Below, one piece after another: positions 36,009 to 44,596 of a DNA stretch of 64,000 nt. Each line of letters begins with the position of its first letter. Within the stretch, counting starts at the first letter, position 1. A model generated the notes under the pieces. The model was given only the letters and a program-made list of their open reading frames with translations, did no database searches and was not told the origin of the DNA. The position numbers were made by a program, and so were the translations under genes. The stretch comes from JAGQRJ01 sp041402045 (GTDB lineage Bacteria; Planctomycetota; J058), in assembly GCA_041402045.1 (NCBI GenBank), contig JAWKSZ010000005.1:102515-166514 (forward strand), in the 5' to 3' direction.

Positions 36009-37757
36009 ATGGGTGAGACTGCGACCGAGCACGCGCTCGCGGTCGCTCGTGAGGCGATCGCCGCGGGCTTCGTAGACCGCGAGACGGCGCTGCGCCTCTA
36101 CAAGGACTACACGGGTTACGTCGAGCGCGGGGTCACCGCCTCCTTCACCCGACTGCTGCTCAGCCGCGGCGAGATCGACCAGGCCACCTTCGACGACCTC
36201 GAGCAGCGGCTCCCGGCGAACTTCGAGCAAGGGGAGGCCCAGCGCAGCGGGATCTTCCGCCGCGTGGACCCGGCGCCCCCCAGCGCCCAGGCCAGCGGCG
36301 TGTTCCGCGCGGCCCTGCCCAGCGACCGCTACCCGCAGCCCGGCGCGGCGGAGGAGCAGGAGGCGCCGGACCTGACCATGGACTACGACGCCGTGCTCAG
36401 CCCGCCCATGAGCCTGGCGCAGCTCGCCGGCAAGGCCTCGGCGAAGAAGGCCCAGGCCGCCGCGGCTCCGACCGAGGCCCCGGACCTGACCATGGACTAC
36501 GACGCCGTGCTCGCGCCGCCCATGGCCTTCCCCGGCGCCCCAGGCGGCGGGGGCCTGCCCGCGCTGGCCCCCAGCGTCGGATCGCCCGGCGCTCCGCCCA
36601 GGTCCGCCTCCGGCGACTACTCCCCGATCGGGCTGGACAGCACCGCCGAGGCCAGCAAGTCGGACGGGCTGAAGATCGCCGAGGACCCGACGGTCGCGCG
36701 GGAGAAGGCGTTCTTCACCGTCGACTCCGAGGCCGACGAGGGCGAGCACGACGGGCAGACGACCCTCAAGGAGCCCGAGGTCGGCCTGCGGCTCGACGAC
36801 TACGAGCTGAAGAAGGTGATCGGCCGCGGCGGCATGGGCGTGATCTACCTCGCCGTCGGCCCCGACGGCGAGGAGTACGCGCTCAAGGCGTTGACCATGG
36901 TCAACCGCGGGTCCATGGGCAAGAAGCGCCGCGCCCGCTTCCAGCGCGAGGTCAACGCGCTGCGCCGGCTCGAGCACCCGAACCTGATCAAGGTCCACAC
37001 CTGCGGGCGGGCCAAGGCCGGCGACCACGGGCCCTACGACTACTACGTCATGGACCTGGTCGAGGGCCAGGAGCTCAAGGCCCTGCTCAAGGACGGCAAG
37101 CTCCGGCGGCGCGAGAAGCTGCAGATCTTCGCGGACATTTGCAAGGCGGTCGAGCACGCCCACCAGCGCGGCGTGATCCACCGCGACCTCAAGCCCGCCA
37201 ACGTCCTGGTCAGCGAGACCCTGCACGTGACCGTGCTCGACTTCGGCCTGGCCAAGGTCGCCGACAGCGAGAACGACCTGACCCGCACCGGGTCGGCCCT
37301 GGGCACGCCCTATTACATGGCGCCCGAGCAGCTCCTGAACCCCAAGGACGTCGACGCCCGCAGCGATATCTTCGCCCTGGGCGTGATCCTCTACGAGGTG
37401 CTCGTCGGCAAGCGGCCGTTCACCGGCCAGACCGCGGCCGAGGTCGGCACCAAGATCATGAACAGCGTTCCGGAGCGGCCCTCGAAGGTCAATCCGAACC
37501 TGGACGTGGCGATCGACGCGGTGATCCTCAAGGCGCTGGCCAAGGACACCGAGCACCGCTACCAGGACGTGGGCGAGCTCCTGCGCGAGGTCTCGCGGCT
37601 CCTGGGCGGGCGCAGCGTCAAGGCCAACACCACGGACCTCCAGATCCAGGGCGCGACGTCCTGGGCCCAGACCAACGCGATCCCCCTCGCCGCCGGCTTC
37701 GCGGCCGCCACCGCCCTGTGGTGGTTCGTCGGCCTCGTGCTCTGGCTGGTGTTTTAA
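36009..37757 (+). CDS. Ser/Thr protein kinase with C-terminal membrane anchor
   Basis: 582 residues. Residues 1-75: helical module related to those in the other kinases (AREAIAAGFVDRETALRLYK). Residues 80-260: disordered linker containing two exact copies of PDLTMDYDAVL (120-130 and 158-168), candidate self-phosphorylation or FHA-docking peptides (T and Y within an acidic context). Kinase domain 263-545: GRGGMGVIY, K293 (YALKAL), HRDLKPANV (H391, D393), canonical DFG (D411), GTPYYMAPEQ. One membrane helix ends the protein (LAAGFAAATALWWFVGLVLW). Divergently transcribed from an FHA-GAF-PP2C phosphatase, a natural antagonist. Its TAA lies within the arm of a 30-bp inverted repeat. Confidence 0.93.
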   Translation: MGETATEHALAVAREAIAAGFVDRETALRLYKDYTGYVERGVTASFTRLLLSRGEIDQATFDDLEQRLPANFEQGEAQRSGIFRRVDPAPPSAQASGVFRAALPSDRYPQPGAAEEQEAPDLTMDYDAVLSPPMSLAQLAGKASAKKAQAAAAPTEAPDLTMDYDAVLAPPMAFPGAPGGGGLPALAPSVGSPGAPPRSASGDYSPIGLDSTAEASKSDGLKIAEDPTVAREKAFFTVDSEADEGEHDGQTTLKEPEVGLRLDDYELKKVIGRGGMGVIYLAVGPDGEEYALKALTMVNRGSMGKKRRARFQREVNALRRLEHPNLIKVHTCGRAKAGDHGPYDYYVMDLVEGQELKALLKDGKLRRREKLQIFADICKAVEHAHQRGVIHRDLKPANVLVSETLHVTVLDFGLAKVADSENDLTRTGSALGTPYYMAPEQLLNPKDVDARSDIFALGVILYEVLVGKRPFTGQTAAEVGTKIMNSVPERPSKVNPNLDVAIDAVILKALAKDTEHRYQDVGELLREVSRLLGGRSVKANTTDLQIQGATSWAQTNAIPLAAGFAAATALWWFVGLVLWLVF

Positions 37758-37850
37758 ACCAGAGTTCACGATTCTGAGCGGGCGAGAGTGGCCCCCATGT
37801 CGTCAACGATCTGGCGCTCGCTCGCCCGCTCAGGATCGTGACTCTGGTTT
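37756..37850. repeat. 30-bp near-perfect inverted repeat overlapping a stop codon
   Basis: Left arm 37756-37786 (AAACCAGAGTTCACGATTCT then GAGCGGGCGAG) and right arm 37821-37850 match with two differences and a one-base indel; the loop is about 34 bases. The left arm begins inside the TAA of the kinase gene. Either a large bidirectional terminator (genes converge here) or a MITE. Confidence 0.8.
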
Positions 37851-37861
37851 CTAGGAGAGGC

Positions 37862-37960
37862 TTCGCTGGGTCGAGCGCGCAGCGCGCGCGGAGCGCGCGA
37901 GCCCGTTGGGGGTGAGGGCGAGGGCTTGCCCGGCCCCCGAGGGGGTCTGGGACAGACCCC
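37862..37960 (-). repeat. Double-hairpin REP-like repeat, copy 3 (inverted, extended)
   Basis: On the minus strand: GGGGTCTG-TCC-CAGACCCC, a degenerate second hairpin CCGGGCAAGCCCTCG, then CTCACCCCCAACGGGCTC and CGCGCGC runs shared with copy 2. It begins 6 bases after the stop of the membrane protein gene at 37967, so all three copies sit just 3' of stop codons. Confidence 0.75.
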
Positions 37961-37966
37961 ATGGAA

Positions 37967-38452
37967 TCAGCCGATGCGCACGCTGCCGTGGTCGCGCTCC
38001 TTGCGCAGGACCAGCACGTAGTCCTTGGCCAGGAACCCCAGCAGGAGCAGCGCGCCGACGCTGACGGTCAGCGACACCTGCGTCAGGCGCACCGTCTCCT
38101 CGATCCCCAGGCAGAGCAGCCCTACGCCGACGCCCAGCGTGGTGAGCCCGAGGGAGGTCTCCGCGCACAGGCAGGGCAGCACGCGGGTGGGCTCCTTGCG
38201 CCCCTCGCGGGCCAGGCGCACCAGGTCGCGGAGGAGGCCCTGCCCCAGGACCAGCGCGGCCGCGTAGCCCAGCGCCGCGCCCAGCCGCGGGGCCCACTCC
38301 CACTCGGCGCCCACCGAGGGCAGCGCCGCGCCCCCCGCCGCGATCAGGCCCAGCTCGGCGAGCTCGAGGCGCGTCCAGCCCTGGGGCGTCGGTTGCACGG
38401 GGCACACGGGCGGGGCTGGGGCGGCGGTGGGCGGGGGGGGACCTGCGGGCAT
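37967..38452 (-). CDS. Four-helix membrane protein, unknown
   Basis: 161 residues, ATG with CAGGAG. A Pro-rich cytosolic N-terminus (MPAGPPPPTAAPAPPVCPVQ) precedes hydrophobic segments LAELGLIAAGGAALPSVG, LGAALGYAAALVLGQGLL, SLGLTTLGVGVGLLCLGI and VSLTVSVGALLLLGFLAKDY, ending in a basic tail. No family recognised. It lies 65 bases downstream of the DUF58 gene on the same strand and is likely its operon partner. A longer frame up to 39391 is a shadow of the DUF58 gene. Confidence 0.75.
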   Translation of the reverse strand: MPAGPPPPTAAPAPPVCPVQPTPQGWTRLELAELGLIAAGGAALPSVGAEWEWAPRLGAALGYAAALVLGQGLLRDLVRLAREGRKEPTRVLPCLCAETSLGLTTLGVGVGLLCLGIEETVRLTQVSLTVSVGALLLLGFLAKDYVLVLRKERDHGSVRIG

Positions 38453-38517
38453 GGACGGCTCCTGCAGGTCATACGCGCCCGAGGGCGGCGTCGGATCACT
38501 CGGACCTCGGACCTCGC

Positions 38518-39384
38518 TCACGCGCCCAGCCACTCCAGCGCGGGGGCCTCGAAGGCGGCCGCGGCGGCCAGGCGACGCACGGGCACGCGAGCCTGGAGCA
38601 GGCGCGCTTCGGCCTCCCGCAGGCGCGCGGCGCGGGCCTCCGCGGCCGCGCTCCAGGCCTCGAGCGGCGCCGTGGTCCAGCGCACGGCCCCGCCCTCGGC
38701 GTCCACGAGCTGGACCCGCGACGCGGCGGCCGCTGCCTCGCGCACGGCAGCCGGCGCCTCGGCGGCGCTCTCGATCAGGAGCGCCGTGGGGGTCCAGCCC
38801 CGGGCCCGCGCCTCCCGCGCGGCGGCGACGAGCTCCTCGGGGTCCAGCCCGTCGCCGACGAGGCACAGCTCGCCCCGCCCGGCGCCGCCCAGGGCGCGCA
38901 CCCCGGGGAACGCGGGCCCTGCCGACGGGGCCTGCGCCAGGAAGCGCAGCGCACGGGTCAGCTCGCTGGGTCGGTCCAGGCGCAGGTGGGCCAGCCCCCA
39001 CAGCAGGTCGACGCGCACGCCGCGGGCGAGGGCGGCGACGGCGCGGGCGGCGACCGCGAGGCGCGCGCGCCGTCGCGGCGCGGGCGCGCCGTGGTCGGCG
39101 CTGGCGCTGGCGTCGAGGACCAGGGCCAGGCGCGCCGGGGGCACCGCCTCCGGCACCTTGACCAGGAGCTGCTCCAGGCGGGCGTAGGCCGGCCAGTCGA
39201 CGCTGCGGGGGTCGTCCCCTGGGGCGTAGGGTCGGCGCGCGCCGGGCTCGACCCCCCGCCCCGGCTCGCGCCGGCCGCGGGCGACCTCGCGCCGCGTGCG
39301 CCGCGCCAGGAGCAGCAGGCGCTCCAGCCGCGCCCGGGTCACCGGCGCGTCGAGGGGCGGGTCGTGGGGGTCGGGTCGGGCCAT
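38518..39384 (-). CDS. DUF58-family protein (degenerate vWA-like)
   Basis: 288 residues from the ATG at 39384 (a GTG three codons earlier is possible). The DUF58 signature is RRPYAPGDDPRSVDWPAYAR followed by LEQLLVKVPE, then a vWA-like fold with LALVLDASASAD in the metal-site position and GRGELCLVGDGLDPEELV. Proteins of this family work with MoxR ATPases and membrane vWA proteins, probably as a metal-dependent interaction module. This gene is isolated from a MoxR gene; the full locus with a closer DUF58 member lies 9 kb away at 48562. Very Ala/Arg-rich, with a short C-terminal part, so possibly a diverged duplicate. Confidence 0.8.
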   Translation of the reverse strand: MARPDPHDPPLDAPVTRARLERLLLLARRTRREVARGRREPGRGVEPGARRPYAPGDDPRSVDWPAYARLEQLLVKVPEAVPPARLALVLDASASADHGAPAPRRRARLAVAARAVAALARGVRVDLLWGLAHLRLDRPSELTRALRFLAQAPSAGPAFPGVRALGGAGRGELCLVGDGLDPEELVAAAREARARGWTPTALLIESAAEAPAAVREAAAAASRVQLVDAEGGAVRWTTAPLEAWSAAAEARAARLREAEARLLQARVPVRRLAAAAAFEAPALEWLGA

Positions 39385-39533
39385 GCAGCACACCTGGGCG
39401 AAGCGAACACCCCGAGCGTAGGCGCTCGCTGCCGGAGGAGGTAGGGCAATCTATCCCACGCTCCCCCTGCCGCCCGTGAGGATCTGGTTGGCGGCCGTCG
39501 CGCGCGCTACCCTCTCTGCACGAAGGAGGGTTC

Positions 39534-40265
39534 GTGGGGGTTGAGAAGCTGCTCGAGCAAGCGAAGACCCGCTACTCCATGGATGACGTGGAGCAGGCGA
39601 AGGTGAAGGCGGTCTCCGTGATCGCCGTGGAGGAGCTCTCGGAGCTGATCGACAAGCACCTCGCCGATCAGATCGCCTCCCTCAAGAGCAAGCTCAGCGA
39701 AGCCGAGAGCCGGCTGGCCTCGAGCGACGGGGGCGAGCTCGAGCGGGCCGCCGCCGAGGCCGCCATGGAGGCCGAGGCCGCGGCCCTCGAGGCCAAGGCC
39801 GCCGCGGAGCTGCGCGCGGAGCAGGCCGAGGCCAAGCTCAAGGAGCTGCAGGAGCAGGGCGCCGGCGGCGACGACGGCGCGTCCCAGGAGCTCGACGAGC
39901 TGCGCGCCAAGGTCAAGGCCCTCGAGGCCGAGAAGAGCGCCTTGGAAGCCAAGGCCGAGAAGCTCGAGGCCAAGACCCAGGAGCTCGAGGCCAAGGCCAA
40001 GGAGCTCGAGGCCGCGTCGGCCGACGACGAAGAGGTCACCGAGGAGGACCACAGCCGCGCCGCGCGCCTGGCCCGGGCGTTGCTCGAGGACGTGGTCCAG
40101 GACGGCGGCGACGACGCCGAGAAGGCCGTGGCCGAGGGCACGTTCAAGCAGGACTTCGCGGCGCAGATCAAGACCGCCAAGTCGACCTTCAACCGCCGCA
40201 CTCCCGCCGCGGTCCGCGGCGAGCGCGACCACTGGGAAGCCGCGATCGAGGCGCTGAAGAAGTAG
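39534..40265 (+). CDS. Long coiled-coil protein, unknown
   Basis: 243 residues from a GTG with GGAGG (TACCCT -10 at 39508-39513). Residues 45-165 form an uninterrupted coiled coil with heptads such as LKSKLSEAESRLAS, KLKELQEQ and KALEAEKSALEAKAEKLEAK. The C-terminal 75 residues are a charged helical domain (RAARLARALLEDVVQDGGDD, FKQDFAAQIKTAKSTFNRR). The N-terminus (MDDVEQAKVKAVSVIAVEEL) is helical. No signal or membrane segment. It may be a cytosolic scaffold or a DivIVA/tropomyosin-like filament; no family is claimed. Confidence 0.75.
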   Translation: MGVEKLLEQAKTRYSMDDVEQAKVKAVSVIAVEELSELIDKHLADQIASLKSKLSEAESRLASSDGGELERAAAEAAMEAEAAALEAKAAAELRAEQAEAKLKELQEQGAGGDDGASQELDELRAKVKALEAEKSALEAKAEKLEAKTQELEAKAKELEAASADDEEVTEEDHSRAARLARALLEDVVQDGGDDAEKAVAEGTFKQDFAAQIKTAKSTFNRRTPAAVRGERDHWEAAIEALKK

Positions 40266-40328
40266 GCGCTCCCCAAGGGAATGCGTTCGGGGTACCGCGC
40301 TCGGCCCTGCGACCAAGCGAAGCCTCTC

Positions 40329-40436
40329 CTAGCCCTCGTCGCGCTGGGCGCGCTCGATCGCTGGCCAGTAGAGGGCCACGATCAGCCCCACGCACAGGGC
40401 GCCGATCCCCCCGGCGATCAAGAGCAGCAGGATCAC
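40329..40436 (-). CDS. 35-residue single-span membrane peptide
   Basis: GTG start overlaps the TGA of the upstream ogt gene (GTGA), with GGAGG 6 nt before it. The product VILLLLIAGGIGALCVGLIV plus ALYWPAIERAQRDEG is one hydrophobic helix with a charged C-terminal tail. Overlap, Shine-Dalgarno and coding character support a real translated mini-gene. Function unknown; the size and layout resemble small membrane regulators or CcoS-like peptides. Confidence 0.6.
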   Translation of the reverse strand: MILLLLIAGGIGALCVGLIVALYWPAIERAQRDEG

Positions 40437-40903
40437 GACGCGACCTCCAGCTCGAGGAGCCGCGCCTTGGTCGGCGGGCCTCCGGCGGCGGAGAACCCGC
40501 CCAGGGTCCCGTCGCTGCGCACGACGCGGTGGCAGGGGACGATCAGCGGCACGGGGTTGCGGCCCAGGGTGCCCCCCACCGCGCGCGCGGCTCCGGGGGA
40601 GCCGGCGCGGCGCGCGAGCTCGCCGTAGGTCACCCGCTGCCCGGGCCCCACCTGCCGCAGCGCGCCGAAGACCTTGCGGTCGAAGGGCGTCCAGTCGGAG
40701 TCGTCCACGGCGACGTCCAGGAACGCGTCGAGGGCTTCGCCCGCGAGGTGCGCGCGCACGCGCCGCGCGAGGTCCCCCACCCAGGCCGGGGCCTCGTCGC
40801 CCGGAGGGACGTGCCCCTCGCCCCAGCGCAGGCTGAGCAAGCCTTTGGGTGTCCAGGCCAGCTTCACCACCCCCAACGCGGTGAGGAAGGAGGTGTGGCT
40901 CAT
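40433..40903 (-). CDS. ogt: Methylated-DNA-protein-cysteine methyltransferase
   Basis: 156 residues from ATG at 40903 (an upstream frame to 40951 lacks support). Contains the alkyl-acceptor motif VPCHRVV (C124), the helix-turn-helix RVTYGELARRAG and AARAVGGTLGRNPVPLIV, with a typical N-terminal beta domain (GVVKLAWTPKGLLSLRWGEG). It repairs O6-alkylguanine in a single suicide transfer. The length is normal for Ogt. The TGA overlaps a small membrane peptide gene. It is divergent from the Gln/Gly-repeat protein gene at 41056. Confidence 0.93.
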   Translation of the reverse strand: MSHTSFLTALGVVKLAWTPKGLLSLRWGEGHVPPGDEAPAWVGDLARRVRAHLAGEALDAFLDVAVDDSDWTPFDRKVFGALRQVGPGQRVTYGELARRAGSPGAARAVGGTLGRNPVPLIVPCHRVVRSDGTLGGFSAAGGPPTKARLLELEVAS

Positions 40904-40994
40904 GGTTCGCAGGGCAGTGGCGCGCGGAGCGCCTCGAGGAGCATAGGTCACATGATCTCGGTCGCCGCTCGCGTCAGGCGAAACCCGATCTTAC

Positions 40995-41014
40995 ACCGCC
41001 CTGATAACGGCGGT
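40995..41014. promoter_or_regulatory. Inverted repeat upstream of the aerotolerance-like locus
   Basis: ACCGCC-CTGATAAC-GGCGGT lies between divergent ogt and the Gln/Gly-repeat gene, 20 bases upstream of a TATACT -10. Candidate operator. Confidence 0.4.
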
Positions 41015-41033
41015 GACAACGACATGGCTTGGC

Positions 41034-41039
41034 TATACT
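41034..41039 (+). promoter_or_regulatory. Predicted -10 of the aerotolerance-like locus
   Basis: TATACT lies 16 nt before the GTG at 41056; a GAGGAGG Shine-Dalgarno lies between, so this is a leadered transcript. Confidence 0.5.
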
Positions 41040-41055
41040 CGTCGAGGAGGCCCCG

Positions 41056-43400
41056 GTGACAGAGATCCAGTCCGCTGTGGCGCGCGTCGCCAAGCGCATG
41101 TTCCTCGTGACCCTGGGGGATCGACTCGGCCGCAGCTTCCTGTGGGCGGCCTGCGCCGTGGTCCTGTGGTCGCTGACCCTGAAGGTCTTCTCCCTGGACT
41201 GGCCCTGGTGGTGGGGCGCGCTCGGCGCCGGGCTCGGCGCCGTGTTGGTCGCGTTGGTCAGCGCCCTGCGCGCGCGCCCGACCGAGCTGGACGCCGCGGT
41301 GGGGATCGACCGCGAGCTCGAGCTCAACGAGCGGATCTCGAGCGCCCTGGCGATCGGTGAGCCGCGCCAGCCCGCCGAGGCCGCGCTGGTCGCCGACGCG
41401 GCCTCTCGGGTCAAGACCCTCGACGCCGCCCAGGTCGTCCCCTTCCGCGCCCCGCGCAGCTTCAAGTGGCTGCCGGTGCCCCTGGCCGTGGCCGCCGCGA
41501 TCGTGGTGCTCGTGCCGCCCCTCGAGCTGTTCGGCAGCGAGAAGGTGGAGGGCCGCAGCGGCGGGCCCGATGAGATCGGCCGCGAGCAGGCCGATCGGAT
41601 CCGCAAGGCCACCGAGGTCCTGCGCCGGAAGCTCGGCCAGGCGCGCACCCGAGAGCTCGACGAGCTGCTCGAGGAGCTGAACCGGATCTCGACCGATATC
41701 GGCGCCGGCAAGGGCGACCGCAAGAACACCATGCGCCGCCTGGCCTCGGTGCGCGAGAAGCTCAAGGACATGGAGGCCGACGTCGCCCCCTTCGAGCAGG
41801 CGAACCGCCCCAGCGACTCTCAGGACGCCGCGCAGCGCATGCGCGACGCGCTCAGTCGCGGCGACTTCCAGAGCGCTGCGCGACACGCGCAGAGCCTGTC
41901 GCAGGCCATGCAGCAGGGCACGGTCCCCGGTCGCATGCAGCAGCTCGGCGAGGAGCTGCGCGAGCTGAGCAAGGACGTGCAGCGCAACGCCGAGCTGGCG
42001 AAGTCGCTGGAGCAGGCGGCGCAGGGCATGGAGAACGCCGACGCGAGCGCAGCCCTCGAGGGGCTCGAGGCCTCGCAGGCGGCGCTCCAGGACATGGCCA
42101 ACGTGCGCGAGCAGCTCGAGCTCATGCGGGACATGATGGACGCGATCGAGCAGTCGGGCGCGGACCCGCTCAGCCAGTCCGGCGAGAACAGCGACGAGGT
42201 CGATCAGGGCAACCTCGAGTTCAGCGAGGTCGAGGACGTGAAGGCCCACCTCTGCCCCGACTGCCAGGACAAGGACACCCCCGACAACACCGCACCCGGG
42301 CAGCAGCAGGGTCAGGGCCAGCAGGGCCAGGGCCAGCAAGGTCAAGGTCAGCAAGGTCAAGGTCAGCAAGGCCAAGGTCAGCAGGGCCAGGGTCAGCAAG
42401 GCCAAGGTCAGCAGGGCCAGGGCCAGCAAGGCCAGGGCCAGCAGGGCCAGGGCCAGCAGGGCCAGGGCCAGCAGGGCCAGGGTCAGCAGGGCCAGGGTCA
42501 GCAGGGTCAGGGTCAGCAGGGCCAAGGCCAGGGTCAGCAGGGCCAGGGCCAGCAAGGACAAGGTCAGCAAGGCCAGGGTCAGCAGGGTCAGGGCCAGCAG
42601 GGTCAGGGTCAGCAGGGCCAGGGTCAGCAAGGCCAGGGCCAGCAAGGCCAGGGTCAGCAAGGCCAGGGTCAGCAAGGCCAGGGTCAGCAAGGCCAGGGTC
42701 AGCAAGGCCAGGGTCAGCAAGGCCAGGGCCAGGGTCGGGCCAGCAGGGCCAAGGCCAGGGCCAGCAGGGCCAAGGCCAGGGTCAGCAGGGCCAAGGCCAG
42801 GGTCAGCAGGGCCAAGGCCAGGGTCAACAGGGTCAAGGCCAGCAGGGTCAGGGTCAGCAGGGTCAGGGTCAGCAAGGCCAGGGTCAGCAGGGTCAGGGCC
42901 AACAAGGCCAGGGCCAGCAGGGTCAGGGTCAGGGCCAGGCCCAAGGCCAGGCACAGAACGCCGAGTGGTGCCCTGGCTGTGGAAAGACCCACGGGGGCCA
43001 AGGCCAAGGCCAGGGCCAAGGGCAAGGGCAAGGTCAGGGCCAAGGCCAAGGCCAAGGGCAAGGCCAAGGTCAGGGCGGCCAAGGGCAAGGCCAGGGTCAA
43101 GGCCAGGGTCAGGGCCAGGGCCAAGGCCAAGCGTTCGGCGAGCGCCCCATGGGCGACAAGGACGCCCCCGACGGCTTCACCCCCCACAAGCTCGACGGCA
43201 AGGTCGGCAAGGGCAAGATCGTGGGCTCCTACTTCCGGCGCGGCGATCAGGTCGAGGGCGAGGCCCAGGCCGAGTTCGTCGAGGTCCAGGAAGCCGCCAA
43301 GGCCCAAGCCGCTCAGGCCCTGGAGAAGACCAAGATCCCGCGAAAAATGGCCGACTACGTCCAGGACTACATCGACAGCCTGAACCCCGACCGCCAGTAA
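41056..43400 (+). CDS. Membrane protein with giant Gln/Gly repeat flanked by CxxC motifs (one frameshift)
   Basis: GTG start after GAGGAGG. Residues 20-75 hold two membrane helices (LWAACAVVLWSLTLKVF, WWGALGAGLGAVLVALVSAL) and 130-155 a third, with a dimetal-free cytosolic linker. Residues about 180-400 are helical coiled coil (ADRIRKATEVLRRKLGQ, LAKSLEQAAQGMENAD), resembling the DUF4175-like proteins found beside vWA/MoxR loci. Then CPDC (in AHLCPDCQD) precedes roughly 43 GQGQQ pentapeptides, followed by CPGC (WCPGCGKTH), GQ dipeptides and a folded end (KVGKGKIVGSYFRRGDQ...DYVQDYIDSLNP). The frame breaks at about 42736 where one A is missing from a repeat unit (CAGGGTCGGGCC); the real C-terminus is in the shifted frame and ends at 43400. 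Restored length about 780 residues. Confidence 0.8.
42300..43135 (+). repeat. 15-bp tandem repeat encoding (GQGQQ)n, then (GQ)n
   Basis: About 43 units of GGCCAGGGTCAGCAG type with third-position variation run from 42300 to 42945. After CPGC-encoding sequence, 6-bp GGCCAA/GGCCAG units run 42996-43132. Synonymous variation shows selection for the peptide, and array length is likely to vary between strains. Confidence 0.9.
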
Positions 43401-43410
43401 GCACGACCGC

Positions 43411-44541
43411 TTGAAGCTTCGCGTCCTCCTCGCGGGGGTGTGCCTGGCGGCGATCGGCTGCCCACCCCCGTCCTCCTCGACCGACCCCGCCCCCGATCCC
43501 GCGGGGGCCACCCCCGACGAGCCTCAGTGGAGGCCGGTCGCCCCCGATCCAGCCCCGGAGGGCGACCCGACCAGCGACCAGCGCCCGCCGCCCGGGACCG
43601 CCTTCCCCCTCGAGCGCCCCTACCCTCAGCCGGAGGTCTGCTCCCCCGGCCAGGTCCCCCCGCACGCGGGACGGGACCCCCTCGCGTTCTGGCTGGGGGC
43701 CAGCGGCACCGGGCCCGGCCAGTTCCAGTACCCGCGCGCGCTGACCACCGACCCCGAGGGCAACCTGTTCGTGGTCGACAAGGCCGGTCGACTGCAGAAG
43801 TTCGACCCCGAGGGGAACCTCCTCGCCCACGTGCACACCCCGGCCTACGCCCTGGGCAAACCCACGGGGCTCTCTTGGACGCCCCAGGGCAAGCTCCTGG
43901 CCGCCGACACGCACTACGCGCGGATCCTGGTCTACGACGGCGACCTGCAGCTCGAGCGCGCGTGGGGCGTGCCGGGCTGGGACCCCGGGCAGTTCCTGTT
44001 CGTGACCTTCGCCTTCGAGACCCAAGACGGCGAGCTCTACACCACCGACTACGGCGACGAGGTCGCCCGGGTGCAGGTGTGGACCGCCGACGGGACCTAC
44101 CTGCGCTCGTGGGGCACCTTCGGCGAGGGCGCCCAAGGCTTTCGTCGGCCTTCGTCGGTGTGGGTCCACCCGCGCCTGGACGAGGTCTACGTCGCCGACG
44201 CCGCCAACCACCGCGTGGCCGTGTTCACCCGCCAGGGCGAGCACCTGCGCGACATTGGGCGCCCCGGACGCGGCCCCGGCGAGCTGGGCTACCCCTACGA
44301 GGCCGTCCTCGACGACGAGGACCGGCTGTGGGTGGCGGAGTTCGGCAACCACCGGATCTCGGTGTTCACCCGCGAGGGCGAGTTCCTCGCGAGCTACGGG
44401 CGCGCGGGGCGCGCGCTGGGCGACCTGAACCGCCCCTGGGGCATGGCCCTCGGCCCCGAGGACCGGCTGTGGATCCTCGACTCGGGCAACGACCGCGTCT
44501 ACGCCACGACCTGGCACCTGCTGCTGGACGGCCACCGGTGA
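43411..44541 (+). CDS. NHL-repeat lipoprotein
   Basis: 376 residues from a TTG, 10 bases after the preceding gene. Lipoprotein signal MKLRVLLAGVCLAAIGC with lipobox LAAIGC (Cys17), then a Pro/Ser-rich linker to about residue 75. The remainder is a six-bladed NHL beta-propeller with blades such as GTGPGQFQYPRALTTDPEGN, LFVVDKAGRLQKFDPEG, GFRRPSSVWVHPRLDEVYVA and GNHRISVFTREGEFLASYG. It would be anchored in the periplasm or outer membrane as a binding platform or lyase-like scaffold. Its position inside the vWA/MoxR locus suggests that it serves that complex. Confidence 0.9.
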   Translation: MKLRVLLAGVCLAAIGCPPPSSSTDPAPDPAGATPDEPQWRPVAPDPAPEGDPTSDQRPPPGTAFPLERPYPQPEVCSPGQVPPHAGRDPLAFWLGASGTGPGQFQYPRALTTDPEGNLFVVDKAGRLQKFDPEGNLLAHVHTPAYALGKPTGLSWTPQGKLLAADTHYARILVYDGDLQLERAWGVPGWDPGQFLFVTFAFETQDGELYTTDYGDEVARVQVWTADGTYLRSWGTFGEGAQGFRRPSSVWVHPRLDEVYVADAANHRVAVFTRQGEHLRDIGRPGRGPGELGYPYEAVLDDEDRLWVAEFGNHRISVFTREGEFLASYGRAGRALGDLNRPWGMALGPEDRLWILDSGNDRVYATTWHLLLDGHR

Positions 44542-44581
44542 GCAGCCCGCCGACCGTCGACCCGCCCCGGGCTCCGGCTCG

Positions 44582-44587
44582 TATAGT
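44582..44587 (+). promoter_or_regulatory. Predicted -10 element, near-leaderless
   Basis: TATAGT ends 9 nt before the GTG at 44597; possible internal promoter of the locus. Confidence 0.4.
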
Positions 44588-44596
44588 CGAGGCGCC

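Noticed and set aside
42714..43511. Minus-strand Leu/Ala-rich frames opposite the Gln/Gly repeat
   Set aside because: Antisense of a 15-bp repeat; hydrophobic periodicity is an artefact.
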